Shown here: positions 11,525 through 23,899 of the stretch, one piece after another
Layout: each line of letters starts with the position of its first letter
Numbering within the stretch: position 1 is the stretch's first letter
Assembly: GCA_003255065.1 (NCBI GenBank)
Contig: QAOA01001289.1
Location: 243,188 to 307,187, forward strand
Reading direction: 5' to 3'
Length of the DNA stretch: 64,000 bases
From: Cercis canadensis
Lineage: Eukaryota > Streptophyta > Magnoliopsida > Fabales > Fabaceae
The notes under the pieces: generated by a model
Seen by the model: only the letters and a program-made list of their open reading frames with translations
Told to the model about the DNA's origin: nothing
Databases searched by the model: none
Translations under genes and position numbers: made by a program

Positions 11525-14500
11525 TCCCCCCTCAAACACAAGGTGCGGGGAAGCACATTGAGTTTGCTGCGATTGGAGAGAAAAAGTTTGGTGGACAAGG
11601 TCTTGGTGAGAATGTCTGCCAACTGATCAGAAGAGGGAACATGACAAAGTTTGAGAGTTTTGTTAAGCACTCGTTCTCGGACAAAATGGCAATCAATCTC
11701 TATATGTTTTGTCCTTGCATGTAAGACAGGATTGACAGCTAGAAACGTTGCACTCAGATTATCACAAAGCAACAAAGGAGCAGTAGGCAGAGACACTCTG
11801 AGTTCCTGAAGCAAAGACTGCAACCAAAGCACTTCAGAAGTGGCATTGGCTAAAGCCCTGTACTCAGCCTCAGTACTGGAGCGAGCTACCACCTTTTGCT
11901 TGCCTGAAGTCCATGAAATAAGACTGGAACCAAGAAAAACAGCATGACCACTGGTGCTGCGTCTGTCATCAGGACAGCCAGCCCAGTCTGAATCAGAATA
12001 TGCAAGTAAGGGCAGCTGCTGTGACTTGGGGATGGTGAGACCATGTGTCAGTGTGCCTTTGAGATACTTCAAGACACGTTTAGCAGCCTGCAAATGCAAA
12101 TCTGTGGGAGCACTCATAAATTGACAGAGCTTGTTCACTGAGAAGGCAATGTCAGGCCTGGTGATTGTGCAGTACTGAAGAGCACCTACCAAGCTTCTGT
12201 AAACCAGAGGTTGTGGTAGCAGATTCCCATCAGAGAGTGACAGAACCTGACTACTGATCATTGGAGTAGGGGCTGGTTTGGCACTGTCCAACCCTGCTCG
12301 ATGCAAAAGATCAGTGATGTATTTGGTTTGAGACAAATGCAACTGGTGAGGCAGCCGGACAGTCTCAACACCTAGAAAATAATGCAAAGCTCCCAAGTCT
12401 TTTAAAGAGAAAGCAGCATTCAAGGAGGTGACAAGAGACTGAATAACAGTAAGACTAGAACCAGTTAGTATAATGTCATCAACATATACTAAGAGATAAA
12501 TGACAACATCAGCAGCAAAGAAGACAAAAAGAGAGTTATCAGAAATGGTGCACTTGAAACCCTACTGTAACAATGTATATTTCAGCTTATTGAACCAAGC
12601 TCTAGGTGCTTGTTTCAAACCATAAAGGGCTTTACGTAGTCTACAAACATGAGAAGGGTAAGAAGCATCCTCAAATCCCTGTGGCTGTTTCATATACACT
12701 TCTTCCTGTAAGTCACCATTGAGAAACGCATTATTGACATCTAGTTGCTGAATAGACCAGTTATGAGAAAGAGCAATGGTGAGAACTGTTCGAATAGTGG
12801 CTGGCTTCACAACTGGACTAAAAGTATCAAAGTAATCAATTCCATAGGTTTGAGTAAAACCTTGAGCAACTAAACGAGCTTTATACCTTTCAATGGACCC
12901 ATCTGGTTTATACTTGAGCTTATAAACCCATCTGCAACCAACTATATTTTTATTAGTGGGACAAGGCACAAGATCCCATGTGCTGTTAGCTTGTAAGGCT
13001 GTAAACTCTGCAGTCATGGCATCAAGCCATTTGGAAGACTTGCTAGCTTGAGTATAGGTGGAGGGCTCAGAAAGAACAAGACCATAAGCTGATGTATAGA
13101 CCTTAGGTTTGAAAATTCCATTCTGACTTCTGGTCACCATTCTGGAAGTAGATGCAGATGGAACCACTGGAGCTGAAGTGAGAGGTAATGTAGATGTGGA
13201 GGTAGCGGAAACAGAAGCAGAACTAGCTGTGTCACTGAGGTGAGTTGCAGAAGGAGGAGCAGGAATAGGCACAGGAGATGAGTCAGCATGAGGAACTGAG
13301 GCAGACTGAGGTGGTGACGAGACAACAATAGGCACATGACAATCAGAAGAGTTCTGAGAGGGAGTTGGGGAAGAAATGTGAAAAGGAAATACTGACTCCA
13401 CAAATACTACATGCCTTGAAATGTACAGTCGCTTAGAAGCCATATCCAAACAAAGAAACCCCTTGTGCTTATTACTGTAGCCTAAAAAACAGCAGGCATC
13501 AGACCTATCTTGCAACTTATGAGTTCTATAAGGCCTTAAGTAAGGAAAACATAAACATCCAAACACTTTCAGTTGAGTAAAATCTGATGGTTTCTGGTAT
13601 AGTAACTCATATGGAGACTTATGGTGCAGAACTCCTGTAGGTAGTCTATTTATAAGATATACAGCTGACTGAAATGCAAATGGCCAATATTTAGTGGGAA
13701 TGCCTACAGTAGTAAGCAGAGACAGGCCAGTTTCCACAACGTGTCTATTCTTCCTTTCAACAATACCATTCTGCTGAGGTGTATAAGGGCAAGAAAACCT
13801 GTGCTCCATGCCTAATGTCTGTACTAACTGAGTAAAGCTCACAAACTCACCTCCAAAGTCAGACTGAATAGCTTTAATTTTGCAATCAAACTGACATTCA
13901 ACCATTGCTTGAAATCTTTTGAACATAACTAATGCATCAGACTTAGAATACAAAAGATAAAGCCAAGAGAAGCGACTAAAATCATCAATCAACAGCAGAA
14001 AGTAACACGAACCATTAACAGATTTGCATGAGGGAGAACCCCAAAGATCAGCATGAATTAACTCAAAAGGTTTCAATGATCTAGTTATTGATCTTACAAA
14101 AGGCAGTTGGTGACTTTTGGCCAACTGACAAGAGCTGCATATAGGTGTTTTATTGAAAGGAAACCTAGACAATTTGCATTTGGTCATAACCCTATTGATT
14201 ACATCAAGAGTAGGGTGACCTAATCTGTTATGCCACAACTGTAAGTCTAAAACAGATTTATTAGAAGCTAAGCTAAAAACTTGAAAAGCCTTAGCAGAAT
14301 CAAATATGTTGCCAGCAGAAAGTCCAGTCATGACTTTGTATAATCCTTGATCAATTCTTCCTTGCAGCAGGACCTCTCGGGTTGTCAGATCCTTCACAAG
14401 AAAGCAAGAGGGATAAAACTCTACACAAGCACCATTATCCTGGCATAATTTTCTTACACTAACCAAATTGGCAGTTATTTTTGGAACATGCAACACATTT

Positions 14501-15684
14501 TTCAGAAATAAAGGTCTTTTAGCTGTTGAAATGGATGTAGTACCTGTATTGAGCACATTCAAACTCTTACCATTTCCAACAGTGACTCCTTCATCCCCAA
14601 CAAACGGATTGTGCAAAGACAGATTGCCAAGATCTGCTGTAACATGGTGTGTAGCACCAGTGTCCAAATACCATGGTGTATCTTCAACATTGGAGGAGGT
14701 AGCCATGAAAGCCTGTGGTTCTTGGTTCTGTGCAGGATTAGTAGCAGCAGTCTTTGGTTGATAGTTGTTATCAAATCGATGCCAACAATCAACTGCTACA
14801 TGTCCTGGCTTGTGAGAGATTTGACAATGAGATTGAGATTTCTGAGTTGGTCCATTTCCAGTTCTATTCTTTCTGAACTGACCATTTTGGCCTGAGAAAT
14901 GCCTTGTTGGTGCATTTCCACTTCTAGAGTAAGAACCAGAATGGCCATTGAATCTTTTCTTCCCTGCAACTTGATTAAACGTTGCTGCATTGGCCTGAAT
15001 TGGAATTTGTTCATCCATAGACCTCTGTCTTTCTAATCTTCCTTCAAAACTAAGGAGATGACTCTGCAAAGTTTCTATAGACACTGTTGCAAAGCTAAGA
15101 GGAGTAACAACTGAGTTATACTCAGGTCCTAGACCACTGAGAATAGCCATGATGTGATCATCTTCAGTCATAGATTCTCCTATGGCTCTAAGATTATCAC
15201 AAATATTACGAATTTTCAACATATATTCCCAGAGTCCAAGATTACCTTTTCTGGTAGTCTGCAATTGCAGTTTGAGTTCCATGATTCTTGCCTTTGAAGT
15301 ACAAGCAAAGCTATCTGCTAAGGATTTCCAAATCTCAGAAGCTGTGTTATATGCCATGATTTGAGCCATAATTGACTCAGTTAGTGAAGCATAGAGCCAA
15401 CTCATCACCAAACGATTCTGCCTCTGCCAGAACGTGTAATCTGGATTCAATAGCAAATTTCCTTCATCTGATGATGAATCTCGAACAAATCTTGGAGGAC
15501 ATGGTTGTGATCCATCAAGAATCTCTTCATAACCATTTGCTATGACTATGTTCAACAACTGGTTTCTCCAGATCAAGTAATTTCCACGATCAAGCTTGAT
15601 TGTCAAAGTCTGGCCAAACGTTGGTAGATTGGAGTTCCCGGATTCACGAAATGACACTCTAGAGCTTGTGCTTTGATCTGCCAT
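11497..15684 (-). pseudogene. Copia-3 gag-pol polyprotein region
   Basis: Starts at the ATG at 15,684 (MADQSTSSRVSF), chosen because it lies just inside the PBS and matches Copia gag starts; an upstream in-frame ATG would lie in the LTR. Domains in order, high to low coordinate: gag (to about 14,780, ending in a zinc-knuckle-like stretch KPGHVAVDC), protease (DTGATHH near 14,655), GAG-pre-integrase (about 14,250-14,110), integrase core (about 14,080-13,720; TPQQNGIVERKNRH), a serine/proline-rich linker, reverse transcriptase (about 12,990-12,200; RWVYKLKYKPDGS, ALYGLKQAPRAWF, YVDD near 12,485) and RNase H (about 12,010-11,670; SDWAGCPDDRRST, KHIEIDCHF). It would be processed in virus-like particles in the cytoplasm. 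Close to whole, with about one break. Confidence 0.93.
11525..11540 (-). other. Polypurine tract of Copia-3
   Basis: In element sense TGTGTTTGAGGGGGGA, immediately before the 3' LTR start TGTTAGAC; primes plus-strand DNA synthesis in this family. Confidence 0.88.
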
Positions 15685-15691
15685 TAAGATA

Positions 15692-15703
15692 GCTCTGATA
15701 CCA
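15692..15703 (-). other. Primer binding site of Copia-3 (initiator Met tRNA)
   Basis: In element sense TGGTATCAGAGC, directly after the 5' LTR end TTCACA. This 12-mer is the standard plant Copia PBS, complementary to the 3' end of initiator-Met tRNA. Confidence 0.95.
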
Positions 15704-16083
15704 TGTGAAGCTTGAGATAATTGTGAATACGAAAAACAAAGAAAGCAATGCAACAGAAATAGCAATTATGCAGAAACTGAAATGTTCTGCATAATGTGTA
15801 TATCAGCAGAAGAAAATGAAGAACATTGATGAATAGAAGAGAATTCTCTTTGTATTAATTTCTGTAAAGTAAAAGATATCTTAACAATGCCTATCTAGTC
15901 GAATATATATAGAGGCTAGTGCCTTTCTCTAGAAGATTCAGAAGCAGTTTAGCTCATAACAGAAAGCTAACTGACTTCGAATCACAGCTGTCTTACTGAC
16001 AGCTAGCTATAACTGAATGTATATGTAAACTTGATGAGTCAGCATACTGGACACGTCATCCATGATCTGAGTTTAGTCTAACA
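15704..16083 (-). repeat. 5' LTR of Copia-3
   Basis: 380-bp copy of the LTR at 11,145-11,524 with about two substitutions, followed by the TSD CTCTC at 16,084-16,088. Its TATA box lies near 15,902-15,916. Confidence 0.97.
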
Positions 16084-16233
16084 CTCTCTTGCTCTCTTTC
16101 TTTCCCTTTCTCTAGCTTGATTCTCTCTATTTCACTCTGCCTTTTTTCTCCTTCTCCTTCTCCTCACAATCACGCTCACTTTTCCTCTTTGCCCCTTTTT
16201 TCTGCTCTATACTCGGTCTCCTCCTGCTCTCTG

Positions 16234-16265
16234 CCTTTCCCTTTCCCTTTCCCTTTCCCTTTCCT
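16234..16265. repeat. (CCCTTT)n short tandem repeat
   Basis: About five CCCTTT units inside the pyrimidine-rich block of LTR F. Long open frames on both strands here come from low complexity, not coding. Confidence 0.85.
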
Positions 16266-16866
16266 TCTTGGTCTTTGTTTTTTTTCCTTTTCCCGAAGCT
16301 TCTCCTCCCTTCCACAATCCTCTTCCTCTTTTCACTTTCCAATCCTACCCATCTCTTCACCGCCCAACACCTTTTCTTTTCTTTTAATTGCTTTTTTTTT
16401 TTTTTTAAGTTACTTAATAAAGATAAATTACATAAACTTAGACCAATCGGGAGTGAAGGAAATCTATTCTTTGCTCCCAATTGGTCCTCTTAGATATAGT
16501 GATGTAAAAATTTAATAACACTATTTCTTTTTTTATTTTTTTATTTATTTATTTCATTTGCAGAATTCTAAATACTAAAAGATGAGCCAAATAAGCTAGA
16601 TGGAAAAATTGAGCTAAATTAAAAATGGACTAGACTAAGGTAATAAGACTAGGATTTGTTTTATTATAAAAGCCCAAACAATATAAGAAGAAATAAACCA
16701 ATAATTAAAAACTTAAATGTTTTCAAAAATCATTTTTTTAAGCATAAATATGGCAAGCTCAAAAGATACAAGACTTCAAATTTTTCAAAAATGTAATATC
16801 TTAAATTTTTCTTTTTTCTTTTGTTTTATGCCACGAAAAATACCCAGACAAAATATGTTGTCTACA

Positions 16867-17206
16867 TTAACCTATATGCAAAATTTTCAATTTCAGATAG
16901 GCCAAACTCTTATGTAGAAGAAACTGACTCATAAGAAGCTATTCTTTGTAGGCAGTAGTTAAACGATTCACATTGTAACCCTAAGGGTTTAGTCGGGGGT
17001 GATAAAGATACAATAGCTTCATCTAAACTAGCCAAAGTTTGAACCTAAGGCTAATACACATGGGAATTAAATTCTTTTGAATGTACTAGGCCAATGTTAG
17101 GGGTGCGCTCTTAAGATCACTTAAGAAAAAATTTAGTTTCAGTGCATGAAAGTTGGCCTAAGAATACCTTTACCATTAAAACAAAAAAAAAAAATGATCA
17201 TATTGT
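16867..17206. other. Spacer between LTR F and element D
   Basis: About 335 bases with no recognisable coding or repeat content, ending in an A-rich tract and then ATTGT, the left TSD of element D (17,202-17,206). It could be interior remnant of the element that left LTR F or plain flank. Confidence 0.5.
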
Positions 17207-19866
17207 ATTCATAACGTACCCAAAGGTCATTACGATGTGAATGACTGACTTTTAAAAAAAAGATTAGTTTTTGAAAGAAAATTTGGAGTTGCCACCAATT
17301 GTATTAGGAGAATTGAGAACAAATAGAAAACCTTTTTTTAATTAAAAAAAAAGGTCTGCGAATTAGAGAGGGTTCGGGAATCAATTTGTGTATGGGGAAG
17401 GTGTTAGGAACCCCACAACACCTGTCTAAAAGACAGTTACCCGAAATTAGTTGTGCGAATCATAAAATGGCCAAAAGACGTATTTTATTCATCCCTAAAA
17501 TAAACTACACAAATAAAATAAAAAATAAAAATATTGGTAACAAATTTAAACATGAAATGCATGCAACTAACGTGCCCTAAATCCTTCCACCCGTTCCTCA
17601 CATATGGAGCCCTCCGGAGTGGCGCTTATCCTTACCTAAGAGAGATAGGGTGGGCTACCTGATATGCAGATGTATCACTCTATCCCTCCATGATAGATAA
17701 AGGGTCTATGGATACTACGCGACAAATATATTTTTTATATGTAGTGCAAATGTATGATTTTAAATATTATAACTTATTTTTCTTGTACAATGGGAGGGGG
17801 TTTAAATTACATCCAAATGAGAAAAAAAAAAGTTGCACCTTCATTCTAGGACTCCAATCAGTCTCACATCTTCTAGCTTGGAACAGGAGATTTGCTTACA
17901 TACCACATGGTCTCACTAGTGTCCGTAAAGAGGGATAAGAAACTCATGCACTCATGGATGTTGCAATTAGTAAAAAGACAAATAAGAAAGACATTAACTC
18001 AAAATAGTGCAGAAATAGCAAAATGAAAAAAAACCGAGCACAATCCCCTAAAACCCGATTGAGACAAATAAATAAAACTAGCTGAAAATAGCCTTATGAA
18101 CCTAGCCAAACACAAAAAAATCAACTCACAATAGTATTTAAAATCAGCTAAGCAGCAAGGGAAATCAGTCTGAAATAAAGCTAAAATTAAGACTAAGCTA
18201 GGAAAATCGCTAGCTACCCAAAGAATACAAAATTCCAGCCACTAATCAAAGTATATTCAAAGGTATCTTAGGCAACTTCCATAAAGCTTTCCTTAGGACA
18301 CAGATGGAATTAACTGAATTGAAGTAGTTGCTAAAGGATTTAATGAGAATTAACAAATTTGCCAAGCTGAAACTCCAATGGAGTCATTCGGCCAAGGGAT
18401 TTTTTTTTTTATTTGCATAGAAATTTAATCCAAGCATAAAATTAGTTGGTTCTCAAGTAATTCTTGGAGGTTTTGAAGCAAACCCACCAAAAACTCAAGG
18501 GAAACCATCAATCCATGCATGACCAATTGAAAAATTAATTTTTCTAGCAAGAACACCCCAAAACCGAATTGGGAATATGAGGAAACAGCCCAGAATATTC
18601 AGGTTAATAGCAAGGATTTAACACCACACTTAATCTATAATATACCCCTAACAATAATCAAACAATCCCTAAGTGATATAATAAGAACTTCAAGGGATTC
18701 ATGGACATGAAGGGGGCGGTTTCAAGCCAAAGTTATCCAGAAAATTTCCAGCCCCTCAAACAATTCGAAATCATGCAAAAAATAATCAAATAGGAAGGAT
18801 TCTAACATGCCCAAGCCAAGAAAACAACAAAACAAGCCAAGAATATCATGAGTGAATTTCGACCAGCAAGAGGAATAATCCAAATTCTCCCTATCCAATC
18901 ATCCAATCATGAATTTTCAAGAAGGGAAATGAATAATAGGTAGGGAACAATTGAAATCAAGCACTTACTTAACAAAAATCCACCCAGAAACACGAATTCA
19001 ACAAGATCAAAGGGTAAAAAATGAAGAACAATTCCCATTTTTTTTTTAATTTTCGGATTTAATGAAATCTAAATAACAAGAAAACATAAATGATAGATAG
19101 CTAACCTCTTGGGGCCAAGAAGCTCTAATACAAAACTCCACCTTCCACTTTTCTTTCTCCTTCCTTGTGAATGGTTTTTCTTCTCCCTTTCCAAAAACGG
19201 TTTTCTGCCCCTCCCTCATTCTCTGCTTGTTTCTGCTCTCTTTTCGATGAGTCTCCTTTTGTATTCCTTGGTCTCTCCTTTGCTCAAGAACAATTTCTTC
19301 TCCCTCTTGCATTTTTTGGTTCTCTGCTCCCTCTCAAAAAGAGGTTTTCTGCCCATTCCCTATTCTTTTCCCTAACCTTCACACATGTTTCCTCTCTTAG
19401 ATATTTTCCTTGTTTTTTCTTGATTTCCCAATTTGCCCCAATGTAACTGCTGCTCATCTCATTCTCTTTTTTTTTTTTTTTTTTTTTTATTGCTTTGTTT
19501 CTTTTATTTGCTTAGTTATTTATTTAAAAAGATGATAATTCAAATATTAGACCAATGGAGAGAAAAAAAAAAATCTATTCTTTGCTCTTCTATTAGCTCC
19601 TTTAGATCTAATGATGTCAATAATTTATTTACAAAAATGTATTTATATTTTTTAATCTATTATTTACAAAAATTAAGAAAAACAAAAGATGGGCCAAATG
19701 AACTTAAATAAAAATAGGCTTAGTTAACAATAGATTGGGCTTAAGATTTACTTAATTACAAAAACCCAAACAATAATAAAAAAACACTAATAAGAAATTA
19801 AGAATTTATCTATTTTTTTAATATTTTTAAACCATGAAAAGACTTGAACAAAATACGATGTCTACA
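17207..19866 (-). repeat. 3' LTR of element D
   Basis: 2,660 bp, aligning throughout with 46,465-51,216 once the solo LTR is set aside. The two copies differ in length by about 130 bases. It includes the hairpin block, an A-rich middle, a pyrimidine-rich block (about 19,140-19,490) and the end block AAATACGATGTCTACA. Confidence 0.93.
17400..17436 (-). promoter_or_regulatory. Conserved double hairpin in 3' LTR of D
   Basis: GGTGTTA at 17,400 faces CAACACC at 17,416 (G-U wobble in the transcribed sense), 9-base loop. CTGTC at 17,422 pairs perfectly with GACAG at 17,432, 5-base loop. Both halves of the small stem differ from the other copies in a matched way. It starts 193 bases from the LTR end. 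Confidence 0.5.
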
Positions 19867-19990
19867 GTTGTCTCTCTTTACATGTTTTCTTATAGATAAA
19901 ATAGACTCAACTATTACTTGTCATGTTTTAGTATAAGAAACATGTAAAAATAAAAATACAAGTATTTTGTTCAGAGCACCTTAAAAATTC

Positions 19991-20513
19991 AAAAGCACCG
20001 AAATATTTCACTTGGGAGCCAACGATAATTTAAAAACATCAAGATATTTCACTTGGGAGCCAACAGAAATTTAAAAGCACCGATATCTTTCACTCACTTG
20101 GGAGCCAACAGAAATTTAAAAGAAATTTTTCACTCGAGAGCCAACAGGAATTTAAAAGTACTGAGATCTTTCACTCGGGAGCCAATAGAATTTAAAAAGC
20201 ACTGAGATCTTTCACCTGGAAACCAAAAAGCACCAAGATCTTTCACTCGGGAGCCAACAAAAATTTAAAAGCACCGAGATCTTTCACTCGAGAGTCAACA
20301 GAAATTTAAAAGCACTGAGATCTTTCACTTGGGGGCCGACAGGAATTTAAAAGCACCGAGATCTTTCACTCGAGAGCCGATAGAAATTTAAAAACACCGA
20401 GATTTTTCACTCGGGAGTTGACAGAAATTTAAAAGCACCGAGATCTTTCACCCAAGAGCCGACTGAATTTTAAAGGCACCGAAATCTTTTACTTGTGAGT
20501 CAACAGGAATTTA
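19991..20513. repeat. 41-bp minisatellite, about 13 copies, in D 3' region
   Basis: Units of about 41 bases with core GAGATCTTTCACTCGGGAG, separated by AGCCAACAGAAATTTAAAAG-like sequence. Copies are diverged, and one or two are shortened. It sits just inside the 3' LTR, where Tat/Ogre elements are known to carry hypervariable tandem repeats. Confidence 0.93.
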
Positions 20514-20520
20514 AAACATT

Positions 20521-20920
20521 GACAAACCGTTAGACCTTGACCGAATTGTGAAGTAAATGCAAATGAAAATCTCAACTGGACCGTCGAGTGATAAAAAATA
20601 AATTGGAAGGAAATTTTAAAAATTATGACAGACCGTCAAACCTTGACCAAACTGTCAAATATGCAAATTAAAACCTTAGCTGGATTGTTGAGTGACAAAA
20701 TTGAAATTGGAAAGAAATTTTAAAATTTCTTACGGACTGTCAGACCTTGACCGAACTGTCAAGTAAATGCAAAATGAAAACCTTGACCGAACTGTCGAGT
20801 GATAAAATTGAGATTGACATGAAATTTTAAAAACTCTGACAGACCATCAGACATTGATCGAACTATCAAGTAAATGCAAAATGGAAACCTCGATTAGACT
20901 GTTGAGTTGATTGAAATGGT
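20521..20920. repeat. About 105-bp tandem repeat, four copies, in D 3' region
   Basis: Copies begin near 20,521, 20,627, 20,731 and 20,838, the last one incomplete. Each reads GACAGACCGTCAGACCTTGA-like, then ACCGAACTGTCAAGTAAATG, then GAGTGATAAAATTG, ending in GAAATTTTAAAA. Unrelated to the 41-bp unit beside it. Confidence 0.9.
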
Positions 20921-21219
20921 AATGCATGAGTTTTAATTCGTTTCTATCTTTTTTTTTTTTAGGAAATCAAATCTCCAAGAGCTTGAAGACCAAAATACGT
21001 TTAATGAGACTAAAGATGCATCATGACTTGCTTGCTCAAAGAATATTTAACCTAATCAAAATTTACCCAAATTTGAAGTCTTTTGCTTTTTAACCAAATA
21101 CTAAAGCATACTATTCAAGCTCACTTGATTTGAGATTATAATGTGCTCATAAATCTATGGCTCTTAGTTACCATGAAAACTTTGAAGACATTTCCTTTTA
21201 AACTTTTCCACTTGAACTC

Positions 21220-22492
21220 TGATTGGAATTGTCGCTGTTCAATTAAATTAAATTGAATCCCCTAAACAGAATGCAATATAGGGCATGATCTGGGTTGTCT
21301 CTCAGGGATTACAATGGCTAATTAACAATTTCAAGATGTAAATTGGGGATTTGTGACACGGAATATATTGCTAAAATTAAGTTGCTCAATTGAACAGAGA
21401 TTAATTCAATTACTAAAAATGAAACCTAACTAAACATTCATCAATAACCGGTTTGATTCATCCTAGATTAACATGAGTAATTAAGACCTAATGCACATTA
21501 TTGCCAATTGAATTTAATTACAATTGATATCTCTAATTATGACTAATTGTTCCTACTGAATTATCACCCAGAATTCGATTTAAACACATGCATCACTAAT
21601 CTTGTAATCGCATAGACTAAGCAATTTGTGGATTAATCTAAAATCCGAACTTCAATTAGCAAAGCATCTTTAAATTCATGCAACAGAACAAAGATCAATC
21701 AATCTAAATTCTGTTTCCTACTTCAACATCCATACAAACCACAGAAATCTCCATGAATCCATTCAGAAATCAAAGCAAGGAAGAAATCCAAAGAAGGAAG
21801 AATTGCATTAAGTTTAATCCAATTAAGTGCAGAATCTTAAAATCAAACCGAATTAATTGAGGAGTCTAGCTCGATTACAAGTGTTCTACTCCTCCATGGT
21901 CATCAATCCGAGCTCCAATGGAGGAAAAATCAATGGAATGGTATATAAAACGAAGGAAGCAGAGAGAGCTCCAGAAAACAAAAGAGGAAAAGAATTGTAA
22001 CTGCCCAAATCCGGATCTACTATTCTATACCCTAAATGGCATCAATAACCACCCCTAGCTAATTACTAAAATACCCCTCCATGTAGGCGTTCCTCTTAGC
22101 TTCAAAATGAGTTGTTCCTTGCATGATTTGGACTTCTTATGAGGGAATTGGGCCTGAATAAGTGGGCTCAGGTCAAAAGTCTGAGTGCTGGATTTTCTGG
22201 GTCAGGGCACCACTAAGACAACTCCAGATGGGAATTAGGTCTTCACAAAAGTTGTAGCTCTATGTCTTAGCTTTACTACAAGACTAAAATCACAATTTTT
22301 AGAGACCTGAAGCTCAAGATATGCCATAAATACTAAGACAAGTCTAAATGACAATGCTGAATGAATAAAACCCTAAAACCCAACATGGAACCCAAATCAT
22401 AAAACAAGACCTAAGTCATGAAATTAAGCATAGAAAATGATGATAAACATTAGGCATGAAGATCAAATAACATATAAAAATACTGTTTATCA
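21220..22492 (-). repeat. 3' LTR of element A
   Basis: 1,273 bp, uninterrupted. On the + strand TGATTGGAATTGTC...TGTTTATCA. The polypurine tract (element sense ATGTGGGGAGATT) adjoins at 22,493-22,510, preceded by a conserved GTTTGTCCGGGACG-type word. Confidence 0.95.
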
Positions 22493-23899
22493 AATCTCCC
22501 CACATTTATCCTTTGAACGTCCCGGACAAACTAGAATTAAAACTAGGAGGGAAAGAAATTAAAGAAAACAACTAAAGTATCTTTTTCCAACAACAACTTC
22601 CAAGAATGAAAAGTTAAGTGGGCAAGAAAAACAATCAAGACTTAAAGAATCAAGACACTCATGAATCTATTTCTTGCACTTTGAATAAAAAAGCATGGTG
22701 ATTTCAAATGAAGTGAAAAGACTAAGAATGATAGAACCTCACAAGATACACTCTCAATCCCTCAAGTGTTTAAAAGGTAAGTGTTTCATTCAAATTAACT
22801 CATGACAATTTGGATTACCATAGGCTTGCTTATTTTCTAATCTCCACTACTTCAAACACATGCATGCACAAATCAGAAGGACTTTATTGAAGGTTGTAAT
22901 GAGGCCAAGGAAAGGGAAATGATGAAATAAAAAGTATGGATATGGCAGGTTAAAACCAAAGAGAACATGAGAACATTGGGAATAATGAGTCAAAACAAAC
23001 ACTAAGCACAAAAATTCACCCAAAAGCTCTATACAAATTTATTTACACACATTACTTCCCTCTTTGGAAGGCAAACCATTACTACTTTTATTCTCTTTTT
23101 CTTTGCATTTTCTTTTCTGATTTTTTTTTATAAAGAAGAATTTTCTTCCTTTCTTTTCTTTTTCTTTGCCTTTTGCTACTCCCTAGGGTTTGTAAAAACA
23201 TAGTTTTACACTAAAGGCTGGCAATGACCAAAAAACATGGTTTTACACTAGGGTTTGTTAGGTAGACTATTTGGCTAGCTAGATAAAAGTAAGAAAAGAT
23301 GACCTTCATCACATTCATGCATACATATGACAATGTAATCTCAAAAAGAATCAAAACAAGTTTTAGAGTGTCAAACATCATGAGTGTAATACACACAAAA
23401 AAGAAATAGAGAATGACAATGGGCTCAAAAACTCACTAGGTATGCACCATTAAACTCAATCCACCATATCAATATCTATCACCAAACTAGCTAACTAAGA
23501 GATGCAAGAAATTTATTCAATCATGCTAGAAACCTCAAAGAAACAATTGCTTCAAGCTCACAACCTCTACAATTCTCAAAGTGCTATGGAAAATACAAAA
23601 AAGAAAGCTGGAAAGATGTGCAGAATGAGAATAAAAATAGTAAAACATAATGAAAAACAACTAGGAAAAAGCGGGACAACGAACAAAAATTCAAAATAGA
23701 ACCAGAATTCTACACAAAAACTGAAATAGAAGCTTGACCAGAATTTGGAACATGCAAAACAGCACTAAAAACAACAAATAGAGAAGGGAACAAGAACAGA
23801 AAATAAAAAAGAAAACATAAAGCAAAAATAGAAAACAGACATGAAAGCAAGAATAGAAAACATAAACATAATCAGAAAATGAACTCCCCTGAAGCTCAA

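Larger units (their letters stand above)
11145..16083 (-). mobile_element. Copia-3 (E): young, nearly whole Ty1/Copia element
   Basis: Complete-looking Copia element of 4,939 bp on the minus strand with two 380-bp LTRs and a perfect TSD, CTCTC, at 11,140-11,144 and 16,084-16,088. The LTRs differ at only about 2 positions (about 0.5 %), which at an assumed 1.3e-8 substitutions per site per year is roughly 0.2 million years. Size, short LTRs, the initiator-Met PBS and the gag opening (LTIKLDRGNYLIW) suggest the Ale/Retrofit lineage; the lineage is my inference. The coding region looks almost whole, with about one break. The host site is the pyrimidine-rich part of LTR F. Confidence 0.96.
8532..16866 (-). 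repeat. Tat/Ogre-type LTR (F), split by Copia-3
   Basis: Fossil LTR of the same broad family as the outer element D. On the + strand it starts TGTTACAATGTACCC and ends ATGTTGTCTACA; read in element sense it is TGTAGACA...TTGTAACA, matching the D LTR ends TGTAGACAC...GTTATGACA. The outer parts align with D: the hairpin block at 8,731-8,767, the pyrimidine-rich block near 16,090-16,370 and the TCTATTCTTTGCTC block near 16,460. Net length without Copia-3 is about 3.4 kb, longer than the 2.5-2.7 kb of D. Flanks (GTCAT left, TTAAC right) do not form a target-site duplication, so it is a decayed solo LTR, the remnant of a larger element, or a recombinant. Confidence 0.75.

Noticed and set aside
14468-14895. 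Plus-strand open frames of 94-97 codons inside Copia-3.
   Set aside because: They are shadows of the gag-protease region on the other strand.
16117-16515. Long open frames on both strands (up to 132 codons).
   Set aside because: They come from the CCCTTT and CT-rich tract of LTR F; composition, not coding.
16867-17206. LTR F and the left LTR of D as the two LTRs of one short element.
   Set aside because: The TSD ATTGT pairs the left D LTR with the right one at 51,216, and the 340-base spacer has no PBS or polypurine tract.
19991-20513. Regular direct repeats resembling a CRISPR array.
   Set aside because: The units run on without unique spacers and sit in a plant retrotransposon 3' region.
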